Assembly (NCBI RefSeq): GCF_004309735.1
Contig: NZ_SIXC01000004.1
Coordinates: 63,796 to 127,795 of the forward strand
DNA: 64,000 nucleotides
Origin: Desulfovibrio legallii
GTDB lineage: Bacteria > Desulfobacterota > Desulfovibrionia > Desulfovibrionales > Desulfovibrionaceae
Direction: 5' to 3'
The stretch's first letter is position 1, and every line of letters begins with the position of its first letter. The position numbers and the translations under genes are program-made. Below, piece after piece: positions 7,752 to 20,891 of the stretch. The notes under the pieces are model-generated. The model ran no database searches. It was not told the origin of the DNA and saw only the letters and a program-made list of their open reading frames with translations.

Positions 7752-9251
7752 TCAGCGATGCCGGCGGCGCGGCTTATCCCGCTGCGGCTCTTTGTCGGCG
7801 TCCTTATCCTGACTGATGACTACGGGAGCTTCCGGAACCAGACTGTCCACCGTGTAAAGCCCCAACGACTGTTCGCCATTGAGATAGGCCAGTTCCTGTT
7901 CCATCACCTTGTGAAAGGCGGACAAGGATTTTTTGCTCACCGGCGCGCCGCGAGGGTTAATGGCCTTGACCGGATTAATGAATTTGCCCCCCTGGCGTAG
8001 ACGGAAATCCAGATGCGGCCCGGTGGAAAGCCCGGTGCTGCCCACAAAGCCGATAACCTGCCCCTGTCGCACGCTCTGCCCCTTACGCAGGCCGCGCGCA
8101 AACCCAGAAAGGTGGGAATACAGCGATTCCAGCCCGGAACCGTGCCGCACTATAATCTGGTTGCCATAGCCCCCGGCCCAGCCCTTATGCGTAACCACCC
8201 CACGACCCACGGCCTTGACGGGCGTGCCCGTGGGCGCGGCGTAGTCCACACCCTGGTGGGGACGACTATACCCCAAGATGGGGTGTTTCCGGCTGTTTGT
8301 AAAGCGGGAGGTAATTCGGGTAAAGGCCAAAGGGGCCTGCAGCAAAGTCTTACGCAGATTTTCGCCCTTGGCGTTGTAGTACTGGGCGGGATTATCGCCG
8401 TCGTGGAACAGGTAGGCTTCGTAGGTGCTGCCCTTGTTGGTGAAGTGGGCGGCCAGAATGCGCCCATAGCCCTTGTAGTCGCCATCGCGGTAGCGTTTTT
8501 CCACCAGGACGGAAAAGCTGTCTCCTGGCTGCAGATCGCGGATAAAGTTGATTTCTGCGCCAAAAAGTTCAGCCAGCCTGAGGGCCATTTGCGGGCTTTC
8601 GCCCACATCCGCCACGGCCTGAAAAAGGTTGTCGGTGATGGTGGCCGTTACCGTGTTCAGCAAGGTGACGTATTCAATGGCCTCTACCCTGGCGGAAGGC
8701 GCTTCCTGCCCTTCCACAACCAGACGGCGGCGGCTGTCGATCTCATATTCAAACCGCTTGACCCGGCCCGTACCCGCATCCGTGACAATGACATAGGGTT
8801 GCCCTTCACGGAAGGCCCGCATGGAAAACACCCGCCGGGCGGCGCTCACATATTCCTGTGCGCCGTCGCTGCCCGCCTCGGCCAGCAGCTTACCCACCGT
8901 ATCCCCTTTTTCCAGGGTGCCGCGCACCACAGCTTCCCCCGGCGCAGCCCCCGCGTCCGCAGCGTCGGCCGCAGCATCCGCGGCTGCAGCGGCATTTTCC
9001 TCAGAATCGGCAGCAGACACGGCAGCATCCGCCGAAGGTCTGGCTGCCCCCTCCGGCGCTTCTGCAGGCTGTTCCGACGGCCCTTCCTCATTCTGTGCAG
9101 GGACCGATGAAGTGGGCGCATCCTGCACTGCCTCTGATACGGCAGTCTTGTGAATCTGCGGCCGCTGGCCGGCGTATCGCACCAGCACAACGGCCAGCAA
9201 AACCACAGCCGCCGCCAGTACCAGCCAGACCTTTTTCTTGGGGAACCACAT
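7752..9251 (-). CDS. M23 family metallopeptidase (LytM domain), membrane-anchored
   Basis: A 499-residue cell-wall peptidase or cell-division factor. Seen: an N-terminal membrane anchor (VWLVLAAAVVLLAVVLV, residues 8-24), a long Ala/Glu/Pro-rich stretch to about residue 110, an OapA/LysM-like region beginning GTLEKGDTVGKLL, then the LytM domain with zinc motif HQGVD (about residue 330), the active-site YSHL (about 375) and HLDF (about 410). This architecture matches the E. coli YebA/MepM-like endopeptidases that cut peptidoglycan crosslinks in the periplasm. All zinc motifs are present, so it is probably active. The C-terminus is very basic (KPRRRHR). The ATG at 9251 has only a weak upstream site. 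It is divergent from dnaA, 240 bp away. Confidence 0.9.
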   Translation of the reverse strand: MWFPKKKVWLVLAAAVVLLAVVLVRYAGQRPQIHKTAVSEAVQDAPTSSVPAQNEEGPSEQPAEAPEGAARPSADAAVSAADSEENAAAAADAAADAADAGAAPGEAVVRGTLEKGDTVGKLLAEAGSDGAQEYVSAARRVFSMRAFREGQPYVIVTDAGTGRVKRFEYEIDSRRRLVVEGQEAPSARVEAIEYVTLLNTVTATITDNLFQAVADVGESPQMALRLAELFGAEINFIRDLQPGDSFSVLVEKRYRDGDYKGYGRILAAHFTNKGSTYEAYLFHDGDNPAQYYNAKGENLRKTLLQAPLAFTRITSRFTNSRKHPILGYSRPHQGVDYAAPTGTPVKAVGRGVVTHKGWAGGYGNQIIVRHGSGLESLYSHLSGFARGLRKGQSVRQGQVIGFVGSTGLSTGPHLDFRLRQGGKFINPVKAINPRGAPVSKKSLSAFHKVMEQELAYLNGEQSLGLYTVDSLVPEAPVVISQDKDADKEPQRDKPRRRHR

Positions 9252-9491
9252 CGTTGCAGCATACCCGCATCAAAAACCCTTGTCCAGATGTCCTTATGCC
9301 GATCCAAACGCCATAGCCCGGCACTGTGCGGCCCAGCGCTTCCCGCAGGCTGCAAGGGGCCACAAGAGCACACACTTGTTTCATGACTTCTTCTATGCTA
9401 TGTGCTATCTTTGTTCTTCCAGACCGACGCCGTGCGGACAAAGGAAAAACACGACTTTTGCGCAGGGCCGCGGGCAGGGCCCGACCATCGT
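9252..9491. other. Divergent region between the M23 peptidase and dnaA
   Basis: 240 bp holding the dnaA promoter region. The stretch 9370-9420 is locally AT-rich with several -10-like hexamers (TATGCT, TATGTG, TATCTT); TTGTTT with TATGTG 17 bp later is one possible pair. No 9-mer matching TTATNCACA on either strand is apparent here or in the dnaA-dnaN gap, so origin function cannot be assigned from DnaA boxes. Confidence 0.35.
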
Positions 9492-10817
9492 ATGTTAAAA
9501 CAATCATTGCGGGATATACTGGCGCGCCATCCGGCTCTGGCCGGGGAAACCTGGCTGGAGTGCCTTACCCTGCGCCAGGAGGAAGATATTCTGCGGGTGG
9601 GCTTTCCCCACAAATATTTCGCACTTTGGTTCGGCCAGCACAAACAGGCACTGTTTGAAGAGGTCTGCAAACGCTGTTTTACCGCGGGCAACAACCCTGC
9701 CATTGTCTACGAGCACGCTGCCCCGCACGCGCCGGCCGCCCGGCATGAATTTCAAGAATACAGGCCGCTGAACGAAACCGCCGCTTCCATAACCAACGGC
9801 ATGGCCCAAGAGGAAGAAGACGTTTTTACGGCTTTTCTCTGCAACAACAAAAACGCTTTTCCCCTTACCGCGGCACGCCAGATAGCCGCAGGCCGCGCGG
9901 GGCGCAGCTATAACCCCTTTTTACTTTGCGGGCGCAGCGGTACGGGCAAAAGTCAGCTTTTACGCGCCATGGCCGCCATGCTCAGCAGAATCTGGGGCAA
10001 AACCAGAGTAATGCACGCCGATGCAGCCCGCTTTTGTACCGAAAATCCGGCCTGGGCCCGCAAGCCGGAACTGCTCTGGGAGCGCTACCAGGTTCTTTTG
10101 CTGGACGATATTCAGGATATTACCAATGAAACGGCCTGGCAAAACAAACTTATCGTCTGTATGGACGCCTGCCCCCGGGCCGTTACGACTTCAGACGTCG
10201 GCGCCGCTCCGCAAATGGTTTTTGCCTGTTCCGGCAGGCCGCAAACCCTCAAAGCCCTGGACGAGCGTCTGCGCTCCCGCCTGGAAAGCGGGCTGGTGGT
10301 GGAGCTTATGGAACCGGACCTGGACGTGCGCCTGCGCTATCTGCAGATCAGCTGCAAGGAGCGCGGCCTGCGCCTCACCCGCGACCAGCTGCTTTTTCTG
10401 GCCCAGCGCTGCACTCAGTTCCGTTTGCTGCAGGGGCTGTTGCTCAAGGTGGAGGCCTTTGCCACCGTCAAGGGATGCACCCTGACCCGCACGGACCTGG
10501 AAAATATCGTGCGCACGGGCCTGGTGGACAAAACTCCGGACTGCCGGGAAATTATTAATGAAGTGGCCTTTGCCCTGAATCTTGACCCAAAAGAGACCCT
10601 GACCGGAAAACGCAGGCCGGACCTGGTTCTGGCCCGGCAGGTGGCCATGTACGTTTGCCGCCGCAAACTGGGCCTCTCCTACCCGGAACTTGGCCGGGCT
10701 TTTGGCGGAAAAGACCACAGTACTGTCATCCATGCCATTAAAAAAATTAACAAACTTTTAGTTAGTGACAAAAGCGTCAGGCAATTGGTGACAAAGGTGG
10801 AAGCAAAGCTGCCCTGA
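9492..10817 (+). CDS. dnaA: chromosomal replication initiator protein DnaA (divergent)
   Basis: A 441-residue AAA+ initiator. Domain I-like part at residues 1-60, an acidic/variable linker, then the ATPase: Walker A GRSGTGKS (about 147-155), Walker B LLLDDIQDI (about 201) and the arginine-finger stretch DERLRSRLESGL. Domain IV carries the box-binding signature with FGGKDHSTVIHAIKKI (about 403-418). The core of the ATPase departs from the usual DnaA wording: Walker B is followed by TNETAWQNKL rather than the common FLAGKE-type sequence, which suggests a lineage-specific form. The start chosen is ATG 9492 (MLKQSLRDIL); an upstream in-frame ATG at 9402 would add 30 residues that do not look like DnaA. 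Order dnaA-dnaN-gyrB-gyrA fits an origin-proximal block. Confidence 0.93.
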   Translation: MLKQSLRDILARHPALAGETWLECLTLRQEEDILRVGFPHKYFALWFGQHKQALFEEVCKRCFTAGNNPAIVYEHAAPHAPAARHEFQEYRPLNETAASITNGMAQEEEDVFTAFLCNNKNAFPLTAARQIAAGRAGRSYNPFLLCGRSGTGKSQLLRAMAAMLSRIWGKTRVMHADAARFCTENPAWARKPELLWERYQVLLLDDIQDITNETAWQNKLIVCMDACPRAVTTSDVGAAPQMVFACSGRPQTLKALDERLRSRLESGLVVELMEPDLDVRLRYLQISCKERGLRLTRDQLLFLAQRCTQFRLLQGLLLKVEAFATVKGCTLTRTDLENIVRTGLVDKTPDCREIINEVAFALNLDPKETLTGKRRPDLVLARQVAMYVCRRKLGLSYPELGRAFGGKDHSTVIHAIKKINKLLVSDKSVRQLVTKVEAKLP

Positions 10818-10901
10818 AAGGAAAAAAACAAGTACAGCCGCGCAAATTGTGCCTTCCGTTCCTGGCCAGAGCGGTGGAGTGTTCCAAAAAAAATAAATAA
10901 T

Positions 10902-10936
10902 TGTCAGTTGTTATATGGCTTACGCACAAACTGACA
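10902..10936. repeat. Inverted repeat upstream of dnaN
   Basis: TGTCAGTT at 10902-10909 and AACTGACA at 10929-10936 are perfect complements separated by 19 bases, 26 bp before the dnaN ATG. The preceding 20 bases are an A/T run. It could be an operator or a leader hairpin for dnaN. Confidence 0.5.
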
Positions 10937-10962
10937 GCCCTAATAACAAGTAAGGAAATTTT

Positions 10963-14522
<3,560 letters not shown>

Positions 14523-14538
14523 GAATTGCGGAGGAAGA

Positions 14539-14556
14539 GCCTTTTTTAAAAAAGGC
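14539..14556. repeat. Palindrome between gyrB and gyrA
   Basis: GCCTTTTTTAAAAAAGGC is an exact 18-bp palindrome, within a longer imperfect one. It lies 17 nt after the gyrB stop. It might slow transcription or destabilise the duplex between the two gyrase genes; the T-run precedes rather than follows a GC stem, so it is a poor intrinsic terminator. Confidence 0.55.
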
Positions 14557-14603
14557 TTCTCTCCCATAAAAAGCATTGCAATTATCAAGCAGCGAGGCCT
14601 GTA

Positions 14604-17150
14604 GTGGCAGAAACGCAGCAGCAAGTCAGTATTGAGAAAGAGCTCCGCAAGTCCTATTTGGAGTATTCGCTTTCTGTAATCATCGGACGCGCCATTCCTG
14701 ACGCGCGCGACGGTCTCAAGCCTGTGCACAGGCGCATTTTGTATGCGCAGTACGAGCTTTCCAACGCTTACAATCGGCCGCACAAAAAGTCGGCGCGCAT
14801 TGTGGGTGATGTGATCGGTAAGTATCACCCGCACGGCGATTCGGCGGTATACGATGCTCTGGTGCGTATGGCGCAGGATTTTTCCATGCGCGATCCCCTG
14901 GTGGACGGACAGGGCAACTTCGGCTCCATTGACGGCGACGCCCCGGCGGCCATGCGTTACACAGAAGTGCGCATGTCGCGTCTGGCGCAGGAGTTTTTGA
15001 ACGATATCGATAAAAACACCGTCGATTTCCGGCCCAACTACGACAATACCCTGCAAGAACCGGCGGTCATGCCCACCAAGGTGCCCAACCTGCTGCTCAA
15101 CGGCAGTTCGGGCATTGCCGTGGGCATGGCCACCAATATTCCGCCGCACAATCTGGGCGAGCTCTGCGAGGCCCTGCTCTATTTGCTGGACAATCCCCAG
15201 TGCGGGGTGGACGACCTCATGGATTTTGTCAAGGGGCCGGATTTTCCCACCCGTGGCTTTGTCTATGCGGGCAAGGGTCTTTACGACGCCTACCATACGG
15301 GGCGCGGCACGGTGAAGGTGCGCGGCCGGGTGGAAATTGAAGACCGCAAAAAGGGCGCGCAGGCCATTATTATCCGCGAAATCCCCTTTGGACTGAACAA
15401 GTCCTCTCTGGTGGAAAAGATCGCCGCATTGGTCAACGACCGCAAAATCGACGGTGTTTCCGACCTGCGGGACGAATCGGACCGTAAGGGCATCCGCGTG
15501 GTTATTGACCTCAAGCGCGGCACCATTCCGGATCTGGTCGTCAATGCCCTGTACAAGTTCACGCCGCTGGAGACGAGCTTCGGCATCAACATGCTGGCAG
15601 TGGTGGACAACCGGCCGCAGCTGCTTACTTTGAAGACAGCGCTGGCCTGCTTTGTGGACCACAGGCGCGAGGTGGTTATCCGCCGCACGCGCTATGATCT
15701 GGAAAAAGCCGAGGCCCGGGCCCATATTCTGGAAGGCCTGCGCATAGCCATTGACAATATTGACGAGGTGGTGGCGCTGATCCGCGCTTCGGCCAATCCG
15801 GACGAAGCCAGGGCGGCCTTGATGGCCCGGTTTGAACTTTCAGAGTTACAGGCCAGGGCCATTCTGGATATGCGTCTGCAGCGGCTCACGGGCCTGCAGC
15901 GCGATGAGCTTATGGCCGAGTACAAGGATTTGCTGCAGAAAATCCAGTTTTATAAGTCTGTGCTGGACAATGCGGAAGTGCTGCGCGGGGAGCTTAAAAA
16001 AGAGATTACGGAACTCCGCGATACCTTTGCCACGCCCCGGCGTACGGAAGTGCTGCGCGAGGCCCTCAACAGCATAGACATTGAGGACCTGATTCCGGAC
16101 GACGAAATGGTCATTACCCTTTCGCGGCGCGGGTACATGAAGCGTACGGCGCTGGAAAACTACCAGCAGCAGAAGCGCGGCGGCAAGGGCATTGCGGCCC
16201 TGCATACGTCGGAAGACGACTATGTGCAGGAATTTCTCACCACCACCAACCACCAGTATCTTTGCCTGTTTACTAACAAGGGGCGCATGCACCAGCTCAA
16301 GGTGCACCAGGTGCCCGAGGGCAGCCGCACGGCCAAGGGCGTGCATATCAACAATCTGCTGCCGCTGGAGGAAGGGGAATGGGTCACCACGGTGCTGGCC
16401 CTGCGGGAATTTGCCGAAGACAAGTTCTTCCTCTTTATCACCAAGCGCGGCATGGTCAAGCGCTCCTCGGCTTCGCTCTACGCCCGCTGCCGCAAAACCG
16501 GCCTTATGGCTGTGGGGCTGCGTGAGGATGACGAACTGGTGGTGGTGCGCTCCATCCGCGACAACAGTCATATTGTGTTGGTCACGGCCGACGGCTTTGC
16601 CATCCGTTTTGCCTGCCAGGACGTGCGGTCTATGGGCCGCGTGGCCACGGGCGTCAAGGGCATTGCCCTGCGGCGGCACGATGCGGTGGTGGCCGGGGTC
16701 ATCCTCAAGGATGTGGACCAGACCACGGAAATTATGTCCATTTCGGCCAATGGCTTCGGCAAACGCACCAGCGTCAAGCTCTACCGCGTTCAGAGCCGGG
16801 GCGGCAAGGGCATTATCAACTTCAAGGTGACCGCCAAAACCGGCCATGTGGTGGGCGCCATGCCCGTGCGGGACAATGACGGCCTCATTTTGCTCACCTC
16901 CACCAACAAGGTGGTGCGCATCGGGGTGGAAGACGTGCGCAGCAAGGGCCGGGCCACCATGGGCGTCATGCTGGTGCGCCTAGACGAAGGCGCGCGCGTG
17001 GTGGGCTTTGACCGTGTGGACGAGGGCGGTCAGACCGGGCGCGATGTGAGCGAGGATATGGACGACGCCCCCGCCATGGCGGAACATCCCGCTGCGGATG
17101 GCAGCACGCCGCAAGCGCCGCAGAGCGAACCCGGAGATGGGGAGAACTAG
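14604..17150 (+). CDS. gyrA: DNA gyrase subunit A
   Basis: An 848-residue breakage-reunion subunit of gyrase. Seen: the catalytic tyrosine in [11 protein letters not shown] (Tyr119 by count), the helix region [17 protein letters not shown] with Ser80 and Asp84 at the positions equivalent to E. coli Ser83 and Asp87, and C-terminal beta-pinwheel repeats including the GyrA-box-like QQKRGGKGI near residue 525. The start is GTG 14604 after GCGAGG. An acidic tail follows the last blade ([10 protein letters not shown]...). The stop is 3 bp before the start of the TPR lipoprotein gene, indicating co-transcription. Confidence 0.97.
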   Translation: MAETQQQVSIEKELRKSYLEYSLSVIIGRAIPDARDGLKPVHRRILYAQYELSNAYNRPHKKSARIVGDVIGKYHPHGDSAVYDALVRMAQDFSMRDPLVDGQGNFGSIDGDAPAAMRYTEVRMSRLAQEFLNDIDKNTVDFRPNYDNTLQEPAVMPTKVPNLLLNGSSGIAVGMATNIPPHNLGELCEALLYLLDNPQCGVDDLMDFVKGPDFPTRGFVYAGKGLYDAYHTGRGTVKVRGRVEIEDRKKGAQAIIIREIPFGLNKSSLVEKIAALVNDRKIDGVSDLRDESDRKGIRVVIDLKRGTIPDLVVNALYKFTPLETSFGINMLAVVDNRPQLLTLKTALACFVDHRREVVIRRTRYDLEKAEARAHILEGLRIAIDNIDEVVALIRASANPDEARAALMARFELSELQARAILDMRLQRLTGLQRDELMAEYKDLLQKIQFYKSVLDNAEVLRGELKKEITELRDTFATPRRTEVLREALNSIDIEDLIPDDEMVITLSRRGYMKRTALENYQQQKRGGKGIAALHTSEDDYVQEFLTTTNHQYLCLFTNKGRMHQLKVHQVPEGSRTAKGVHINNLLPLEEGEWVTTVLALREFAEDKFFLFITKRGMVKRSSASLYARCRKTGLMAVGLREDDELVVVRSIRDNSHIVLVTADGFAIRFACQDVRSMGRVATGVKGIALRRHDAVVAGVILKDVDQTTEIMSISANGFGKRTSVKLYRVQSRGGKGIINFKVTAKTGHVVGAMPVRDNDGLILLTSTNKVVRIGVEDVRSKGRATMGVMLVRLDEGARVVGFDRVDEGGQTGRDVSEDMDDAPAMAEHPAADGSTPQAPQSEPGDGEN

Positions 17151-17153
17151 CTC

Positions 17154-17978
17154 GTGAGGGCAGGGTCGGTCGGCGCGCCGGGTCTCCCCGTTCGGCAGGT
17201 TTTGTGGGCGCTGCTGGTTTTGTGCGGCTTTGCGTTGCTGACGGGCTGCAACCGGGATCTGACCGGAGACGATCTCACGGAGGCCCGCGCCGCCGTGGCC
17301 CGACAGGACTGGTCTTTGGCCGAACGGCTGCTGGAGCGGTTTTTGCGGGAAGAACAGAACCCGGATCAGCGTTGGGAAGCCTGGCGGCAACTGCTGGAGG
17401 TGGTCAACGCCGCGGGGCAGGAACCCAGGGCCAGTCTGGAGCTGCTGGAAACCATGCTTGAGGAATATATGGACAACGACGCCCGCGCTGCCGTGATTTT
17501 GCGGCGCATGGGTGAAGTGAACGAAAGCCTGCACCGGCACGAGGCCGCGGCCGACGCCTGGAATGCCTATGTAGGCCTGGCTGGTCTTTCTCCGGAGCAG
17601 AGCGTGGAAGGGTACCGCAGGCTGTCGGGCATGCAGTTCAAGTTGCGGCGCTTTGACGCGGCCGAAGACACCCTGCAGCAGTGTCTGGCCCTGCCCGTGG
17701 CGGAAAAGGAAACCCTGCTTTGCGCGTATGATCTGGCGGACCAGAACGTGGCGCGGCAACGCTGGCAGGAGGCTGCGGACCTTGCGCAGCAGATTCTGGA
17801 CAGCGCGCCGGACACGCCTTTGAAGGGGCTGGCGGGCTATGTGCTGGCGGACGCTCTGGAACAACTGGGCAAAACCAGAGAAGCCCTGAAACAGTTTGAA
17901 CTTGCGCGGGACGCGTATCCCAACCCCCCGGTCATTGACAACCGGATTATGCACCTGCGCGGGAAAATGAAGAAGTAA
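17154..17978 (+). CDS. TPR-containing lipoprotein
   Basis: A 274-residue predicted lipoprotein: hydrophobic signal (VLWALLVLCGFALLTGC) with lipobox cysteine Cys32, then helical tetratricopeptide-like repeats, for instance ARAAVARQDWSLAERLLERF, the 95-150 region and EALKQFELARDAYPNP near the C-terminus. Probably an envelope-attached scaffold or protein-protein adaptor; no enzymatic motif. Start is GTG 17154, three bases after the gyrA stop, with GGAG 10 bases upstream. purF begins 6 bp later, so it sits inside a gyrA-to-purF transcription unit. The partner is unknown. Confidence 0.8.
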   Translation: MRAGSVGAPGLPVRQVLWALLVLCGFALLTGCNRDLTGDDLTEARAAVARQDWSLAERLLERFLREEQNPDQRWEAWRQLLEVVNAAGQEPRASLELLETMLEEYMDNDARAAVILRRMGEVNESLHRHEAAADAWNAYVGLAGLSPEQSVEGYRRLSGMQFKLRRFDAAEDTLQQCLALPVAEKETLLCAYDLADQNVARQRWQEAADLAQQILDSAPDTPLKGLAGYVLADALEQLGKTREALKQFELARDAYPNPPVIDNRIMHLRGKMKK

Positions 17979-17984
17979 CAGTGT

Positions 17985-19388
17985 ATGATCAAGCACGAAT
18001 GTGGCGTTTTCGGCATTTATGATCATGACGAGGCAGCGCGCCTGGCCTATTTTGCCCTTTATGCGCAGCAGCACCGGGGGCAGGAAAGCGCGGGCATTGT
18101 CACCTGTGACGCCGACGGCGTGCACGAGCACAAAGGTATGGGGCTGGTGCCGGACGTGTTCGACGAAGCGGACCTGCAGGCCCTGACCGGGCGCATGGCT
18201 GTAGGGCATGTGCGCTACTCCACCACGGGCCGTTCGGTCAGCGCCAACGCCCAGCCCTTTCTGGTGCGCTACAAAGGCCACGACGTGGCCCTGGCCCACA
18301 ACGGCAACCTGGTCAATGCCGGGCAGCTGCGTCAGGATCTGGAAGACGAAGGGGCCATCTTTGCCACAGGCAACGATACGGAAGTGTTTATGCACCTGCT
18401 GGTGCGCGCCCTGCGCCACAACGATATGCCCGGCGCCATCAAGGAGGCCTGCGCCCGCGTGCGCGGGGCCTACTGTCTGCTGGTCATGATGGACGGCGTG
18501 CTGGCGGCCGTGCGCGATCCTTTTGGCTTCCACCCCTTGGCTATGGGGCGCAAAAACGGCAGCGTGGTTTTTGCTTCCGAGACCTGCGCCTTTGATTTGC
18601 TGGAAGCCGAATACGAGCGCAGCGTGGACCCGGGCGAGATCGTCATTGTAGACCAGACCGGTGTGCACAGCGACCGTTTGCTGGGCCAGCCCCCCGCCTG
18701 CAGGCGGCAGTGCATTTTTGAATTGGTTTATTTTGCCAGGCCCGATTCCTATATTTTTGACGAGCAGGTCTACCTTTGCCGCAAAAAAATGGGCTGGAAT
18801 CTGGCGGGAGAATCCACTCCAGAGGTGGATTACGTCATGCCATTCCCCGATTCCGGCGTATATCCGGCTCTGGGTTTTGCCCAGCGTTCCGGTCTGCCTT
18901 ACGAACACGCCATGATCCGCAACCACTACGTGGGCCGTACCTTCATCCAACCTTCCCAGAGCATGCGCAGCTTTGGCGTGCGGGTCAAAATAAACCCCGT
19001 GCGCGAAATGATCGAAGGCAAGCGCATCTGCATTATTGACGATTCCATCGTGCGCGGCACCACCATGACCACCAGGGTGAAAAAACTGCGCGAACTGGGC
19101 GCCAAAGAAGTGCACATCCGCATTTCCTGTCCGCCCGTGAAGTTTCCCTGCCACTATGGCATAGACTTTTCTTCGCGTGGCGAACTCATTGCCGCCCAGC
19201 ACAGTCTGCCGGAGATAACCAGCAGTCTGGGCGCGGATTCTTTGCACTATCTGAGCGTAGAAGGCCTGCTGGGTTCCGTAAGTCGTCCGGACGATTACTG
19301 TCTGGCCTGCTTTACCGGCGACTACCCCGTGCCCTGCGAGGATTGCGGCGACAAATTCCGCTTTGACGCCCCTTGCGGCCAGCGCTAG
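17985..19388 (+). CDS. purF: amidophosphoribosyltransferase, Fe-S cluster type
   Basis: A 467-residue enzyme for the first committed step of purine synthesis: PRPP plus glutamine to phosphoribosylamine. Seen: N-terminal glutaminase with nucleophile Cys6 (MIKHECGVFGIY, five residues before it would be removed), RYSTTG and HNGNLVN motifs, and the PRPP loop IIDDSIVRGTT near residue 348. Four cysteines are placed as in the B. subtilis-type enzyme that carries a regulatory [4Fe-4S] cluster: RRQCIFELVYFARPDS, the KFPCHYGID region and the YCLAC pair. The cluster is inferred from this pattern. It is the last gene of the gyrase unit; purD and purE are about 25 kb away. Confidence 0.95.
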   Translation: MIKHECGVFGIYDHDEAARLAYFALYAQQHRGQESAGIVTCDADGVHEHKGMGLVPDVFDEADLQALTGRMAVGHVRYSTTGRSVSANAQPFLVRYKGHDVALAHNGNLVNAGQLRQDLEDEGAIFATGNDTEVFMHLLVRALRHNDMPGAIKEACARVRGAYCLLVMMDGVLAAVRDPFGFHPLAMGRKNGSVVFASETCAFDLLEAEYERSVDPGEIVIVDQTGVHSDRLLGQPPACRRQCIFELVYFARPDSYIFDEQVYLCRKKMGWNLAGESTPEVDYVMPFPDSGVYPALGFAQRSGLPYEHAMIRNHYVGRTFIQPSQSMRSFGVRVKINPVREMIEGKRICIIDDSIVRGTTMTTRVKKLRELGAKEVHIRISCPPVKFPCHYGIDFSSRGELIAAQHSLPEITSSLGADSLHYLSVEGLLGSVSRPDDYCLACFTGDYPVPCEDCGDKFRFDAPCGQR

Positions 19389-19497
19389 TCCACGGTAACT
19401 ATACCCCGTTTTGCAGGAGAAAAATCCTCAAATCTGCTGCAGAGGCCTGACGGAAAGCTGTCTTCGGCGGTTTTTTGGGCATGACCCTCAAAAAAAT

Positions 19498-19529
19498 TTG
19501 CATTTTTTTGCGGCTTTTTTTGATATATT
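19498..19529 (+). promoter_or_regulatory. Possible promoter for hisS-aspS
   Basis: TTGCAT at 19498-19503, then T-rich spacer and TGATATATT at 19521-19529 (17 bp to TGATAT, 18 bp to GATATA). It lies in the only AT-rich patch between purF and hisS. Confidence 0.3.
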
Positions 19530-19562
19530 GGAGCACCAGAAAAAGTTTCAGGAGGCGGGGGC

Positions 19563-19601
19563 GCGGGGGAGGAGACCCTTTTACAGGAGTCCCTTCCCCG
19601 C
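19563..19601 (+). repeat. Degenerate Family A-type hairpin before hisS
   Basis: GCGGGGGAGGAGAC from 19563 pairs imperfectly with GAGTCCCTTCCCCGC ending at 19601. Wording is like the other family A hairpins but without the A-run tail. Here it would be in the hisS leader. Confidence 0.4.
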
Positions 19602-19631
19602 ACTTCTCCCTTCCCTTCCCCAGGGGACAGT

Positions 19632-20891
19632 ATGAGCATTACGCGCATCAAGGGTTTTGCGGATATGTTTCCGCCGGAAAGCGATACGTTCACGCGCCTG
19701 GAAAACACGGCGCGGGAGGTGTTTTTTCGCTACGGTTTTGTGGAGCTACGCACGCCCATTGTGGAGTTTACGGAGCTGTTTCAGCGCTCCATCGGCGAAG
19801 AAACCGATGTGGTGCAGAAAGAAATGTATACCTTTGCGGATAGGAAGGGGCGTTCACTGACCTTGCGGCCTGAGGCTACGGCCGGGGTTATGCGAGCCTA
19901 TATTGAGGCAGGTCTGGTCAACAGGGAGGCCGTCAGCCGTCTGTTCACCACGGGCCCCATGTTCCGTTACGAACGGCCGCAAAAGGGGCGCATGCGCCAG
20001 TTTCATCAGATTAACTGCGAGTGCCTGGGCAGCCACAGTCCGTACACGGATGCGGAGCTGATCAGCATGCTGCTGCGTTTTCTGGGCGCGTTGGGCCTGC
20101 GGGATCTGACCCTGAAGCTCAATTCTTTGGGCTGCGCTCAGTGTCGGCCCCGCTTCCGCGAAGCGCTGCTGGCCTATCTGGCCGGGGTGGACAAGGCGGC
20201 CCTCTGTCCGGACTGCGCCCGCCGGGTGGAGACCAACCCCCTGCGCGTGCTGGACTGCAAACAGCCCGGCTGTCGGACCATTACGGACGCGGCCCCGCAT
20301 TTGCTGGACTACAATTGTCCGGAGTGCCGGGCGCACTTCGACACGGTGCTGGACCTGCTCACAGCGGCGGGCCTGCCCTATGAGCTGGACCACCGCCTGG
20401 TGCGCGGGCTGGACTATTATTGCCGTACCACCTTTGAGGTGGTGAGCGGCAGCATCGGCGCGCAGGCGGCGGTGGCTGGGGGCGGTCGGTACGACGGCCT
20501 GGTGAAGAGCCTGGGCGGGCCGGACGTGCCCGGCGTGGGCTTTGCCTGCGGCATGGAGCGCCTGGCGCTTATGCTGGAGGGGCGCGCGGCCGCGCCTCAG
20601 GATTTTTATCTGGTCTGCATGGACGAGCTCAGCCGCCGGGAAGGCTGGCTGCTGGCTCAGGGCCTGCGGGACGCTGGCCTGCGCGGCGTTATGAACAGCA
20701 GCGAAGGCGGCTTCAAGAGCCTTATGCGCCAGGCTGGCAAGTCCGGCGCGCGCTATTGTCTGATATTGGGGCCGGACGAACTGGCCCGCGGCGAAGTGGT
20801 GGTTAAACATCTGGAGAGCGGCCGGCAGCAGAGCATGGTCCGGGCCGGACTTGTGGACTTTTTGCAGGCGGGAGCCGAAAGCAATGACTGA
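19632..20891 (+). CDS. hisS: histidyl-tRNA synthetase
   Basis: A 419-residue class II synthetase charging tRNA-His. Seen: motif 1 region near residue 45 to 60, motif 2 with [21 protein letters not shown] (split by the reader at residues 105-125), the histidine-specific [14 protein letters not shown] near residue 258, and motif 3 [13 protein letters not shown] near 300, then the anticodon-binding domain. ATG 19632 follows GGGGA. The 3-prime end overlaps the aspS start by 8 bp. Confidence 0.96.
   Translation: MSITRIKGFADMFPPESDTFTRLENTAREVFFRYGFVELRTPIVEFTELFQRSIGEETDVVQKEMYTFADRKGRSLTLRPEATAGVMRAYIEAGLVNREAVSRLFTTGPMFRYERPQKGRMRQFHQINCECLGSHSPYTDAELISMLLRFLGALGLRDLTLKLNSLGCAQCRPRFREALLAYLAGVDKAALCPDCARRVETNPLRVLDCKQPGCRTITDAAPHLLDYNCPECRAHFDTVLDLLTAAGLPYELDHRLVRGLDYYCRTTFEVVSGSIGAQAAVAGGGRYDGLVKSLGGPDVPGVGFACGMERLALMLEGRAAAPQDFYLVCMDELSRREGWLLAQGLRDAGLRGVMNSSEGGFKSLMRQAGKSGARYCLILGPDELARGEVVVKHLESGRQQSMVRAGLVDFLQAGAESND

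Noticed and set aside
16980-19247. Antisense frame opposite purF and the TPR lipoprotein
   Set aside because: No recognisable domain, and the sense frames carry complete family motifs.
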